A stretch of DNA of 64,000 nucleotides from Panax quinquefolius (GCA_020205615.1 JAINUW010000777.1:372001-436000), one strand, 5' to 3'. Counted from the first letter of the stretch, positions 11,373-23,552 are shown. Program-made: numbers and translations. The notes: generated by a model not told the origin, from the sequence alone.

Positions 11373-13239
11373 TGAAAGTAATATGCACACAAGCCAATCA
11401 TGTTTGATGATAAAGCATATACTTTGTAACAATCTTATTCATTTATTAATAAAAAGTATTAATTTATTAAAGGCTTTTAATTATCTACATGATGCTGTTT
11501 TATAATATGTGATAAACCCATAGTTTTAAGCAATGCTTTTAGAATAATGATGATGATCATTCTAATGAGATCTAAATTCTTAGAAAGCTTAAAACTAAAA
11601 TAGTTCCCAATCATTGGATTACTAAATTGGGGATTAGTGAATCCGGATAGATTGGTACATACGTTGCTTGCTCATTGGATGAGGATGATTGATCTCATGA
11701 TCATTTGTGTGGAGACACTAAAGCAAGTATGTAGGTGCTTATTAGAGAATAAGTTCACTGAACGTGGCTCGCTAAGGAATACCTAATGGAGTTTTATTTG
11801 CTGTCGTTAATAGGAATTCCTGTAGTGATAGTAGTACAAGTAATCCTTGGACTTGAGATCATCATAGTATCTTGTGTATGATGAGTTATACTTTGACTTA
11901 TTCCTTAAGAACCTTAGGGTATATCAAAGGGTATGCTTGGGTATAATAAGTTGTACATGGAGATAATGTATGATCAATAAAGAATCTACCACTTCTAATA
12001 AAAGAAGAGAAATGTCCTATGTGATTCGATAAATGACAACCCAAGTAGTCCTTCGGCCAAAGGCGTAATGAAATTAGAAAGGAGTTTCTAATTTGCATTA
12101 TTTGAGTTGTGCATTTAAGGATCGAAATACATATAATTAAATAAAATAAGACTTGAGCAAAGAATTCCATGTCTTATATTTAATTGGGACATTGTATGGT
12201 GGAAGGATTGAATTATGCAGTAACTATTTACTCAAAGGTTCTTTAATGATTAATGTTGAAATCTATATTATCTCGGAAAGTCGTTGATCGTTAGGAGGCT
12301 TATCCCTATTGTAGAATAAATATTATTTATTTAAATAAATTAATTGTTTAATTTATTTATTTAAATAAGATTAGAATTGTTCTAATTGATTTATTCACAA
12401 CCGGTTTAATATGGGAGAACCTAAAGGGTCACACCATAAAAGGAAGAATAATTATTTAAGAAGTTAATGGCATAATCGTAATAATATGTTAAGTATATTT
12501 AATTTAATCTATGGTGATAGAATAAATTAAATAGCTTAATATTTATTATTTAATATTTTAGAAATATTAAATATAAATTAATAAGAGGAGTCTTATTAAT
12601 ATTATTACAATTATTATTATTTTAATTTCTAAAAGAGTTTAGGAATTAATTTAATATAAGTACTCTCATTTATTCCTAATAGGATTAGGAGGGAAAATTA
12701 GTTAAAGGAGTTTAATTAATTATCCCTAATAAGATTAAGGAGCCCATTTAATTAAAAGAGTTTAATTAAATAATACCTTATTTTTATTAAATAAGGTTAC
12801 CTGATATCTTTATAAGAGGTGTCTTATATCAGATATCAGATGCACGTAATAATTCCAATTTGTTGGAGAGTACGCCCTTTCTATAGAGATAGAAAACTAG
12901 GGTTGAGCTAATATATCCCTTCTTCTTGAATCTTTATTTTCTCCTTGGTGGATCACCTCTAGAGGCCAAACATATGGGTGGCTAATGTTGATCAAAGGAA
13001 GGAACAAAACCCCGGTAGATTCAAGTTGAACGCGAAAGGATTTGGAGGTGAACTTGTACCTGAGGAAGCTCGATCTTCAAAGGTATGATTTTATTCTTTA
13101 TCTTTTCGTTTAATTAATAATTATGCATAAAGGGTGATCCGGGTATATGGTTTGTACATTTTTTTTTAAACTCTGATTTTACTCGCTTCCGCTTAATTTT
13201 TGCAATTTGATTGCGTTCATGAATATTACAAACCTAACA
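11373..13239 (+). repeat. E 5' LTR (1.87 kb)
   Basis: TG...CA ends. The AT-rich second half holds several perfect or nearly perfect inverted repeats with GGAG, AGAG or GGTG loops at 12577-12600, 12622-12649, 12696-12721, 12746-12771 and 12811-12828. No TATA box could be assigned with confidence. Confidence 0.95.
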
Positions 13240-13240
13240 G

Positions 13241-13252
13241 TGGCATCAGAGC
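13241..13252 (+). other. E primer-binding site
   Basis: TGGCATCAGAGC, one base after the LTR. It matches the tRNA-iMet-complementary TGGTATCAGAGC with one change. Confidence 0.88.
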
Positions 13253-14104
13253 CAAACCTTTATGCGAATTATTAATTATTTGATTTAATATGTATATTGA
13301 TATGGGTTTAGAACAATTTAATTGGGCATAATTTTATTGTATAAAATTTATTTTAAAAAAAAAAAAAAAGGTATGCTCCTGACCGAATTTTTATTTTTTA
13401 TTTTTTTACCGAGTCTGCTATCAACAGCCATTTCGGATTTCCATGATGTTACCTTGAAAACCGTGCTGTTTTTTTTTTTTTTTTTTGAAAAGAAAACCCG
13501 TCTTGCTTGATTTTCACGGATTCATGCGTAAATGTTTTTTTTTGAAAAAGCTTACAAGTTATTCATAATAAGGGACATGCACGGAAAACGAACAATAAAA
13601 TTAAAAAAAAAAACGGTAGCATGTTGGCAGGAGAATCACGCATGGCCACCAAGCATGTAATATGTAATATTAATATATATTAATATATATTTATGATATG
13701 AAATCATGGCCACCAGCCACCTGGGCACGGAAATCATGGTTTTAAAAGGGAACTTGCCACGTTTTTTTTTTGAAAAACAGGAAATCATTTGAAGCAATTT
13801 TGTGCACGGATATCAAGGAATCAGGATATTATATATATATGTATGATATATATATTATCCGGTTTTATTATATATATATATAATAACGGTTTCGGTTATT
13901 ATTATTATTATATATATATAATTTCATTTATTTTATAATTAAGATAAATGTTTATTTTAATTTTAAAATAAAAAAATTTATTTTAATATTAAAATAAAAG
14001 GGTTTATTTTAATTTTAAAATTAGAATTTCATGCTAACTAATTAGAGTTGGAATTGGATTCAATGATAACTAATTGGAGTTGAAATTGGATTCTATTTTT
14101 CCTT

Positions 14105-14431
14105 AAATAAAGGAGTTTATTTAAATATGAAATAAGATTTTATATTATTCAAAATAAAAGAGTTTATTTGTGAATAAGAAAAAGAATCGATCTTTCCTTA
14201 AATAAAGGAGTTTATTTAGATATGAAATAAGATTTCATATTATTCAAAATAAAGGAGTTTATTTGTGAAATAGGAAAGAATTGGATTCCATAATTAATTA
14301 AAATAAAGGAGTTTATTTTGATTAAAGATTTTGATTAAAATAAAATAGTTTATTTTATTCAAAATTGGATAAATTAAAATAAAATAGTTTTATTTTGATT
14401 TAAATTTGGATTAAAATAAAGGAGTTTATTT
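14105..14431 (+). repeat. array of GGAG-loop hairpins in the E leader
   Basis: Eight copies of AAATAAA, a 4-nt loop (GGAG, AGAG or ATAG), then TTTATTT or a close variant. They start at about 14105, 14152, 14200, 14247, 14301, 14338, 14377 and 14414. Spacing is 40-55 bp with related but variable spacers. Each copy is a near-perfect 7-bp stem. Confidence 0.8.
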
Positions 14432-15206
14432 TGATTCAAAAAAATAGATTTTATACTAACTAAATTTGCCCATTAAATGATATCAATATATATATTAAAT
14501 GTTTATTATTCATAAGATGAATGTTATTTATTGATGCATATGATGATGTGTATGATAATAAATGGGATTGATTATGGACTATTGACCAATATGATTGGAT
14601 TTTATTTTAGTTGGATGCATGAATGTATGGGTTTTATTAAATGGGGTCTGCGTACCTCGTCTTCTCTAATTTTTCTTAATGTAAATTCTATCTCCTCAGA
14701 TGTACTTCCCTCGATTCACGATCAAGGTTTCTATTTATTTTAAATAGTTTTGTAATAGGAATAATTAGAATTAATTTTGAAAATTGGAGATTAAGGAGCA
14801 AGGGCGCTTGAAAACCCGTTTGTAATGGAGCCCAGGTTTAAATGTAATAGTTATATTTAAATATTATTTCTTGCACCCTAGGGTTTGACCTTTTGGTTCA
14901 CTTGGTGGCTCTAGTGAACCAAACTAGAATAAAAGTCCATAATCAATCAAGGGTAGAATATAGTATTCTATATGTGCATGCTTATACTATATATATTATA
15001 TATTATGCAAACATGCTTCGCATGTTAATTAATATGACACGTATTTTTATATATATATATGTAATGCCGCTAAACAAGATGAGACAAATTAATAACAAAA
15101 CCCTCAAATTTTTATATTAAGTCCTAAGCGTTCAAAGATATTTGGAATATCGAACGTCGCCTTCTAGCATGATAAAATTAATAGAGTATTAAATATTTAA
15201 TATGAG

Positions 15207-15501
15207 TTTGTTGTGTCACCACAAGGCAAGTATTAAGTATTTAAGATGTTAATTTATCACATTTGATGCTTATAAAGAAAATTGAACAATATTGTTTTGT
15301 TGTGTCACCACAAGGATGATATTTTCTTTTTGAATATATGGAGTGCTAGGTGGGACTTAACTTGGATAATTTTGATTCGGATGTGCCACCACTTGATCAA
15401 AATAATCTAAGAGGCAAAAGAAAAGGAGTTGCATAGTTGATGTAATTGACAAAAGTTGTCTACCTATTTATTTATATATAGTTTGTTGTGTCACCACAAG
15501 G
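15207..15501 (+). repeat. TTGTGTCACCACAA repeats in the E leader
   Basis: Three near-identical copies of TTTGTTGTGTCACCACAAGG lie at 15207-15226, 15295-15315 and 15481-15501. A diverged copy, ATGTGCCACCACTTG, is at about 15381. Each contains TTGTG and CACAA as a 5-bp inverted pair around TCAC. They lie just upstream of gag. Confidence 0.8.
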
Positions 15502-15739
15502 CTATATACATTTGAAATGGGATCCTTATTCTCACTAGCAAATCTTTAATTAGATTTTGCGAACTATATAAGTGAGGTAATATAGTTTTGAAGAAAATAG
15601 TGGGAGATACCAATTTAAAACAAGACCTAATTTATTTTGGTAATTAATAAAGAATGTATGTTAAAATGTTGTTAAATACAAATTCATTTACAAAATTTTA
15701 CAATGTCTTATTTACTATCACTGCGAAACATATTAGATG

Positions 15740-16500
15740 TTATTTAACTAGACCGTATTAAACGGATTGGTTAAGGAATTTGAGAATAGTTCTCATAGCT
15801 ATCTTATGTCCTTAATACGTCTATCCCTGCAATGGTTGCAGACAATGCCTCTAAGGAAGACATTGCTACTTTTAGAAAGTGGCAAGATGATGCTGATTGG
15901 CTCAATGCATCATGCTCGCATCCATGAGTGTGAGCTTGACACGCATGAAACTATGGATGCTTTCTACTATATTCCCGCACATCAAGTAGTTGATGGTGAG
16001 GAAAGTAGGATTGATAGATATCGAGATATCTAAGGAGCTCTTCCGATCTAGAATGGCCAATGGCACTATAGTATGAAAAAGGTTCTTAACATAATCAATT
16101 TGATTGATCAATTAGGACAACTGGTTTTGTCATGGATGGAGAGTTGAGCCAAGATTTGATCTTGCACTCACTCCCAGGACTCCTTTCACAATTGTTGTGA
16201 ATTTTTCATATGAACAAGCTAGATATCGACTTTCACGATGATTTGCTTAACATGTTGAAAAATGATGAGAGTCACTTTCAACCAAGAAAGACCATGTCTT
16301 CTTGGTAGGGGCCAAAGGATCTTCCGAAAAGAAGAATGATTCAAAGAAGGTATATAGAAAGGCAAAAACAAAGGATAATAAGAACAAAAGCGATCTGAGA
16401 TAGCAAAGGAGTTTGCTTCCTTTGCAATAAGCACGGACACTAGAAAGAAAGCGCAAGAAGCATCTTCCAGGAGGCTAACCAAAGAAGCTTAGTGAAGTTT
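15740..16500 (+). pseudogene. E Gag remnant
   Basis: Short collinear blocks match copia Gag: a DWLRNLRIVL block near 15765, then MVADNASKEDIATFRKWQDD (15832-15900), then a LILHSLPG-like block near 16160-16180, and a zinc knuckle CFLCNKHGH at about 16420-16445 whose next codon is a stop. The blocks lie in several frames. The CX2CX4H half of the knuckle is legible and the last Cys is not. Not translatable. Confidence 0.75.
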
Positions 16501-16539
16501 CTGCCATAATATCGATTTTTTCTTCATGATTGAAATAAA

Positions 16540-17700
16540 TTTTTCTTTAAGTCAAGGTTCTACTTGGGTATTGGATACCGACTTTGGTTATCATAAATAT
16601 AGATTTATGAAAAGGACCAAGCAGAAGTAGAAAGCTAAACGAATATAAGTAATCCTAAGTGCGAGAAATGTAACAAAGGTTGCTACATTAGCCATAGAAA
16701 CTTATAGTTTAGCAATGCCTATGGGAAAATCTATTAAGTCAATAAGTTGTTATTGTATTTCAGTTCTTGTTAGAAATATTATTTCCATTTTATTATTGGA
16801 CAATGAAATCTTTGGTATTATAATTAAGAACAATTGTTGTTCTTTTATAATAATAATGTTTCGTATAGAACTGAAAGATTACTTAATAAATTTTGTATAC
16901 TTGACTTACATGAAAATAATTTTGTATATTGAACAAATTAGTATAAGAAAAGGAGATGATCATTCAAAGAGTTGAATGTGTGTATTTCTTTGAAATACAA
17001 GTGCTAATTATTTGAAAGGTTCAAAAGAAATTGAAGTGAAACAAATTGGCAAAGTATTAAGATTCTTTGATTAGATCAAGGAATAAATACTTGTGCAATA
17101 AGTTTCTAGATCATCTCAAATGGTTTTCTCATAATGGACACATCTTGATACGCAATAATTGATTGATGTATCTGAAATGAAAAATCGTACCTTGTTGGAC
17201 ATGGTGCGATCCATAATGATTTTACCTACATTCCAAAGATCCTCAGGGTCAATGTCCTAGAAATGGCTGCATATCTACGAAAATGGTAACCTCAAAATCC
17301 GGCCCCAAGACTCCATAAAAGTTATGGACAGGGAGGATTCCTAATCTTAAGTATGTTAAGATAAGGGGTTGTCCAACTTATGTAAAAAGGTTTCAAAGGA
17401 TAAGCTTGGGACAAGATTTTATAAGTGTCGATTTGTGGGACATCCTAAAGTAAGTTTAGGGTATATGTTCTATAATTCTACTTAGCAAAAGGTGTTTGTT
17501 GCGATGAAACATGCGCTTTCTAAGATAAAGGTGTTTATCATTAAAAGGGGCTAGTGGGAGGATAATAGATCTTGAAAAGTTCAAGAACCACAAAATACTA
17601 TAAGTCAAATAAGAGGAACTCGTAGATAGACCTATTATACCACAACCTGAATCAGTAAATCGGAATAGTACCAAAGATACCTAGGAGGTATAGATTCATC
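16540..17700 (+). pseudogene. E protease and integrase remnants
   Basis: STWVLDTD at about 16558-16585 is the protease active-site region, with DTD where DTG is expected. A TLLDMVRSMM block (about 17190-17220) is the copia integrase C-terminal motif. It is followed near 17410-17520 by CRFVGHPKVSLGYMFYN and QKVFVAMKHAFL, the post-core region of copia integrase. The HHCC finger and DDE core cannot be traced reliably. Many stops and frameshifts. Confidence 0.75.
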
Positions 17701-17759
17701 ATAGAGATGATGATGATGAGGTACACATCATAGAAGATGATGATCGATTACATCTGACG

Positions 17760-18780
17760 AGGTAAGTGTTGTAGACACTCAGAGAAATGGATTGAAGCAA
17801 GTTTCTCAAATATGGAACATTCGTTTTGATGAGGCAATCAAAAGAGTTTGATTTTATCAAAAATAAGAATGAATCTAGTGTGTACAAAAGGGTCAGTGGG
17901 AGCGTCATGAAATTTCTAGTATTATATGTTGATATACTACGGATGAGGAATAACATACCAATGCTATAATCAGTAAAGATAAAGTTGTCTAAACATTCCT
18001 CCATGAATGATTTGGAAGAGTATCTTAATTAGGGATATAAATCTATATAGATAGATACAACAAGATGCTCTACTTAACCCAAGGAACGTATATTCATTTG
18101 ATGCTAAAGTCGTTTAGCATGGCAAACTCCATGGGATGTCTCATGTTGATGAGCCCTTGGAGTGTATCTCTCCTAATAGTCCCCACAGACTCCTGAAAAG
18201 AGAGGTCGCATGAGTGACAATCATGTATGCAATGAAATATACGAGACCTGATGTTGATCAGTCATGTTATGGAGAAGTTCACTATGAGTCAGTGAAAAAC
18301 ATCTTAAAGTGCTTAACCGGCACTAAGGATGTGATCATATTCACGGTGGGTCTTAATTAAAACTAGAGGGCTTAACAGAATCAAGTTTTTTAGACAAACC
18401 AAGATGACAGAAAAATCCACTTTAAGGTAAAGGGTTACCTTGAACAGTGGTGTAGTGAATTGGAAAGGTTTCAAACAGCAAAGAGTTGCTGGTTTAGTGA
18501 TAAAGACAAAGTAAGTAGCTATAAATGAAGCTGCAAGTTGATTGTTTGGATAAAAGTTCATTACAGAACTAGGAATAGTTCCTAAGTCTCATCTTGGATC
18601 TAAACATGTGTTGTGGCACTTTCATTTGATTATTAGAATCATTGAAAGATGGGAAATCACTATAGAGATAGTGGACTCTCATGAACAACATTACATATCC
18701 ATTAACTAAAGCTTATTCAACAACGGGATAATAAATCACTTAGAGAAGAAGAGTATAAGATACAATGGCGATTGGCTTTA
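17760..18780 (+). pseudogene. E reverse transcriptase and RNase H remnants
   Basis: WNIRFDEAIK (near 17815), then VYKRVSGSVMKFLVLYVD (17880-17935), then an SVKIKLSKHSSMNDLEEYL block (17970-18030) correspond to the copia RT thumb and the YVDD neighbourhood; the residues after YVD read IL instead of D. MYAMKYTRPDVDQS near 18225 and VKNILKCLTGTKD near 18300 follow. The RNase H C-terminal block RYNGDWL ends just before the polypurine tract. Severely degraded. Confidence 0.78.
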
Positions 18781-18783
18781 GTG

Positions 18784-18795
18784 CAAGTGGGAGAT
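18784..18795 (+). other. E polypurine tract
   Basis: CAAGTGGGAGAT directly precedes the 3' LTR TGAAAG, the usual copia arrangement. Confidence 0.88.
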
Positions 18796-20659
18796 TGAAA
18801 GTAATATGCACACAAGCCAATCATGTTTGATGATAAAGCATATACTTTGTAACAATCTTATTCATTTATTAATAAAAAGTATTAATTTATTAAAGGCTTT
18901 TAATTATCTACATGATCTTTGTTTTATAATATGTGATAAACCCATAGTTTTAAGCAATGCTTTTAGAATAATGATGATGATCATTCTAATGAGATCTAAA
19001 TTCTTATAAAGCTTGAAACTAAAATAGTTCCCAATCATTGGATTACTAAATTGGGGATTAGTGAATCCGGATAGATTGGTACATACGTTGCTTGCTCATT
19101 GGATGAGGATGATTAATCTCATGATTATTTGTGTGGAGACACTAAAGCAAGTATGTAGGTGCTTATTAGAGAATAAGTTCCTTTGAGCATTGGCTCGCTA
19201 AGGAATACTTAATGGAGTTTTTTTATTTGCTGTCGATAGGAATTCTGTAGTGATAGTAGTACAAGTAATCCTTGGATTTGGAGATCATCATAGTATCTTG
19301 TGTATGATGATAGGTTATACTTTGACTTATTTCTTAAGACCCTTAGGGTATATCAAAGGGTATGCTTGGGTATAATAAGTTATACATGGAGATAATGTAT
19401 GATCAATAAAGAATCTACCACTTCTAATAAAAGAAGAGAAATGTCCTATGTGATTCGATAAATGACAACCCAAAGAGTCCTTGGTTAAGCGAGAATGAAA
19501 TTAGAAAGGAGTTTCTAATTTGCATTATTTGGAGTTGTGCATTTAAGGATCGAAATACATATAATTAAATAACATAAGACTTGTGACAAGAATTCCATGT
19601 CTTATATTTAATTGGGACATTGTATGGTGGAAGGATTGAATTATACAGTAACTATTTACTCAAAGGTTCTTTAATGATTAATGTTGAAATCTATATTATC
19701 CGGAAAGTCGTTGATCGCTGGGGGAGGCTTATCCTATTGTAGAATAAATATTATTTATTTAAATAAATTAATTGTTTAATTTATTTATTTAAATAAGATT
19801 AGAATTGTTCTAATTGATTTATTCACAATAGGTTTAATATGGAGAACCTAAAGGGTCACACCATAAAAGGAAGAATAATTATTTAAGAAGTTAATGGCAT
19901 AATCGTAATAATATGTTAAGTATATTTAATTTAATCTATGGTGATAGAATAAATTAAATAGCTTAATATTTATTATTTAATATTTTAGAAATATTAAATA
20001 TAAATTAATAAGAGGAGTCTTATTAATATTATTACAATTATTATTATTTTAATTTCTAAAAGAGTTTAGGAATTAATTTAATATAAGTACTCTCATTTAT
20101 TCTAATAGGATTAGGAGGAAAATTAGTTAAAGGAGTTTAATTAATTATCCCTAATAAGATTAGGGGAGCCCATTTAATTAAAAGAGTTTAATTAAATAAT
20201 ACCTTATTTTTATTAAATAAGGTTACACGATATCTTTATAAGAGGTGTCTTATATCGGATATCGGGATACGTAATAATTCCAATTTGTTGGAGAGTACGC
20301 CTTTCTATAGAGATAGAAAACTAGGGTTGAGCCAATATCCCTTCTTCTTGAATCTTTATTTTCTCCTTGGTGGATCACCTCTAGAGGCCAAACATATGGG
20401 TGGCTAATGTTGATCAAAGGAAGGAACAAAACCCGGTAGATTCAAGTTGAGCGAAAAGGATTTGGAGGTGAACTTGTACACGAGGAAGCTCGATCTTCAA
20501 GGGTATGATTTTATTCTTTATGTTTTCGTTTAATTAATAATTATGCATAAAGGGTGATCAAGGGTATATGGTTTGTAATTTTTTTTTAAACTCGATTTTA
20601 CTCGCTTAAAGCTTAATTTTTGCAATTTGATTGCGTTCATGAATATTACAAACCTAACA
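18796..20659 (+). repeat. E 3' LTR (1.86 kb)
   Basis: Same ends and order as the 5' LTR. Most of its length is identical by eye, but differences cluster in small patches (for example near 19180, 19480, 20225, 20250 and 20610). Confidence 0.95.
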
Positions 20660-23081
20660 GAAAAATGGAACAAAAAGGAAAAGGGTGAGCTCAACTAGCC
20701 GAGTAAAGAATATTATGATTAAGATAATATACAACAAATTACCCTTAGTCTTTAACAGGGAAAAATCTAATAGAATACAATAGACAACAAATTTTAAATC
20801 AATATTCGCAGCGGAAATAATAATTCATTAGAAGAGCTAAGTAGAGAATGCAAACTACTATCTTCTATGTATGAATTTAAAAGTTCATCGTCTATCTTTT
20901 ATCCCTGTAACATCAATCAATATACATCTGGAATCAAATATTCATCTTTGCACTACGGCCAAAGATATTCATCGATTTGTCATGTTCATCTAAACACTGT
21001 TCATCTTTGCACTACTGACGAAGATATTCTTGAAATCATTCATCTTTTACTCTGAGCCAAAGATATTCCATAATATCATCATTTAAGAATGAAGATGATG
21101 AAAATATTTTTAAAGAAAGCGAATCCGATTGAAACAAAATGACAAGGATTAAGGATTAAGGATTAGTACTTTGTTTTATCCACGTCAAAAATACCTCAAA
21201 AATAATCACGGTGGTGTAAAATTCAAGAATGATCAACATATGGATACAATCAAAGCTAGTATCCGAGAATAGATATTTTGGACAAAAGAAGAAATTTTAT
21301 TTTTTAAATTGAATAGTGCTAGTATCGTGAATAGTGCCGATATCGTGAATAATAACTCCGACACCAAAAGATAGAAATTCCACAAAAAAACATCTTCACG
21401 CTTACATGAATAGTACTCGTGAATAGTAACTTCGTGAATAGTAACTCATGAATAGTAACCCGAGCATGAAAAAGTTCCAAATTTGATAAAAAATTCAACC
21501 AATATTTCAAACATAATGATATTGAAGAAATAATATCATTTGAGAAGAAAATAACATCCCTTACCTCGAAGATCGGTACTTAGCTGAAACAGGATATAGG
21601 CTATGACTTGGACTTACCTTTGTATAGCAATACTCAAAGTATACTCAAAATACTCACAAGAATACGCTCGATAATATAGAGAGAGAAAACTTGAGTTTAC
21701 GGTGTGATTTTCAATTCTAACCTAAGCACCTATTTATAGGAAATTTCTTAGAAACAAAGCGAGAAAATTTAATAAATTAATAATATAATTATATAAATTT
21801 TCTACACATGCCTAGAATCTGATTTCAGCCATCAAACACATGCCACATTCTAGAAAAAGTAAGAAAAACGTTTTCTAATTTTAAATATTTTAAAATTCCA
21901 AAAATCAATTATTTTGAACTTTGGAACTTCAATAATTCATAATAAATAGCCCTTTCATCAGAAAATTTGAATCTACTTGAGTTTTTATAGGAAATTCAAT
22001 TCTCTACAACTTTGCAGAAGAAAGTTTTCCAAATTCCAAATAGAAATTGACCGAAATCCACAAACAGGCGATTTTACAAATTTATAATCAAATTTCGATT
22101 CGATAAATGGGGTCCACAGAGCATGTTTAACATGTTTTAAACATTTATTGCAACAAAAATACTCTTCCTCCTCGTATACTCATATATCCCACATTCGTTG
22201 TAAAAATATCACCATTATTATATTATTAACATATAATAATATATTTAAATGAATTATTTTATCGGAAAAGATAAAATTTCAATTTTCAACAATTGTCACA
22301 ATAAAAATTTTCTCCATCTATATCCACATAAAATCAATATTTTCTCATCATATGAATCAATAATTAATTATTCACAAATAATATTACGAGAATCTGATAT
22401 TGACAATGAGGTAGGTTCAAGAGGAGAGGGGCTTTCAATAAGAATTTCTTCTTCTTTGGTATGCAATTAGGTGACCAAACCTCTCCTTAAGCAGAACTTT
22501 CTAGACATTGCCAATAATGTTATCTAATAATATTATTTAGATAATATGAATTATTGCTTCGCTAATGAAAAATTGTGTAATGACAATTATTGAAACAAAA
22601 ACAAATATAAAATATCAACGCAGACAATTATTAACTCAATAAAAATCTTTGAGCGAGTAATTACTGTAACCATTATTGAGTAGTGCCTTCTACGTAAGAA
22701 TCAATAATTGGTGCAATACTGTGTATCTTCTTGTGTTTTAACTACTAAAGGGTATTTTAACGGTTTAAGCAGTAATAACTACTGTAGATATTTTTAAACA
22801 ACTTATATTTGTCGTTTTCTTCATCCAATCGCTTTCATTATGGGGAATTTTACATGCATGGCTCTGCGCCGTCATACGAATATTCCACGACAAAGATCTG
22901 AATATTCCACGACCAAACGAATATTCCCAAACAACAATGAATATTTTATAACCACTTGCTTATTTTGAAATATTTGCGTATCTTACCCCTAACTATCCAC
23001 ATTAATCAAATCAACCCTTACTATTTCAAAATAATAAATAGAGAAAATTAAATTTCATTAATAATAAGTTGGGGTCTTACA
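20660..23081 (-). repeat. A1 5' LTR, part 2
   Basis: Resumes the A1 LTR after the copia insertion and ends GGGTCTTACA at 23081, followed by the AGATT target duplicate. Together with 11103-11372 it gives about 2.69 kb, equal to the 3' LTR. Confidence 0.92.
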
Positions 23082-23086
23082 AGATT

Positions 23087-23212
23087 TGTTTGAAAAAATA
23101 AGTGAAAAAGGTCCGACATGTATCATGTCGATGATTTGACTGTAAGAGTCGCCAGTTGGTGTTTTTAACTGGTTGCACCAACGCAATCGAGAAAAGGTTT
23201 GCACATTGACCC
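23087..23212 (-). other. Tat/Ogre-like fragment, inverted copy b, part 2
   Basis: Continues the fragment cut at 3606. It is the reverse complement of roughly 1017-1137, including GGTCCGACATGT and GCACATTGACC. It is cut again at 23212 by element B; GACCC (23208-23212) would be B's target site. Confidence 0.65.
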
Positions 23213-23552
23213 TGTAAGATCCCGAATTTTATGAAATAAAAGTATTCAATTTTCTTATAATTATAATTTTATTTCGTAAATGGTTAAATTGATAAAATGT
23301 TAAAGTTAAGGGTGATATGTAAAAATTTTGCAAAGTATGCATGTTGTTATAAAATATTTGTTTGGTCGGAAAATATTCTTTTTGTCAGGGAATATTCGTA
23401 CGACGGCACAATCATTGGTGGACCCCACAATGCAAGCATTGTCGTAGTTTGAAAACGACAAAATTATCTTTTATAAAAATAACTACGAAAGTGTTATCGT
23501 TAAAAGCTGTTGAACTACCTCAGAGGTAGTAAAAAAATGCGATGTCTGGCGT
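23213..23552 (+). repeat. B 5' LTR, part 1
   Basis: Matches 62279-62615 of the 3' LTR. The last five bases, GGCGT (23548-23552), are the target of A2. Confidence 0.92.

Larger units (their letters stand above)
13254..15735 (+). other. E untranslated leader, about 2.5 kb
   Basis: No gag-like sequence appears before about 15740. The leader contains A- and T-homopolymers (13352-13369, 13470-13487), short TA runs (13830-13920), an array of eight AAATAAA/TTTATTT hairpins (14105-14431) and the TTGTGTCACCACAA repeats. Short open frames inside resemble nothing known. Confidence 0.7.
11373..20659 (+). mobile_element. Ty1/copia element E, inserted in the A1 5' LTR
   Basis: Full-length and plus strand: LTR 11373-13239, primer-binding site, long leader, decayed gag-pol, polypurine tract, LTR 18796-20659. 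The LTRs start TGAAAGTAAT and end CCTAACA. The target duplication GAAAA is exact (11368-11372, 20660-20664), and removing the element restores the uninterrupted A1 LTR sequence seen near 3880. Integrase fragments precede RT fragments, the copia order. Coding regions carry many stops, although the LTRs are near-identical over long stretches. Confidence 0.95.
3607..23081 (-). mobile_element. Ty3/gypsy chromovirus A1, with nested copia E
   Basis: This is a complete element read on the minus strand. The left LTR (3607-6295) and the right LTR (11103-23081, split by an insertion) begin TGTGACGCCC on the plus strand and end GGGTCTTACA, giving TG...CA ends in both senses. The 5-bp target duplication AGATT is exact (3602-3606, 23082-23086). 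A polypurine tract adjoins the left LTR and a primer-binding site adjoins the right one, which fixes minus orientation. Between them lie remnants of gag, protease, RT, RNase H, integrase and a chromodomain-like tail. A Tekay/Del-type chromovirus is the likeliest clade, from the long LTRs and the C-terminal chromodomain. All frames are broken. Confidence 0.93.

Noticed and set aside
14531..15120. 70-75 codon frames in the E leader as small genes
   Set aside because: They lie in AT-rich leader without similarity or conserved context, and chance frames are expected there.
16715..16975. 86-codon frame rich in I/L as a membrane protein
   Set aside because: It overlaps decayed copia pol in another frame and is AT-rich; the hydrophobicity is a composition effect.
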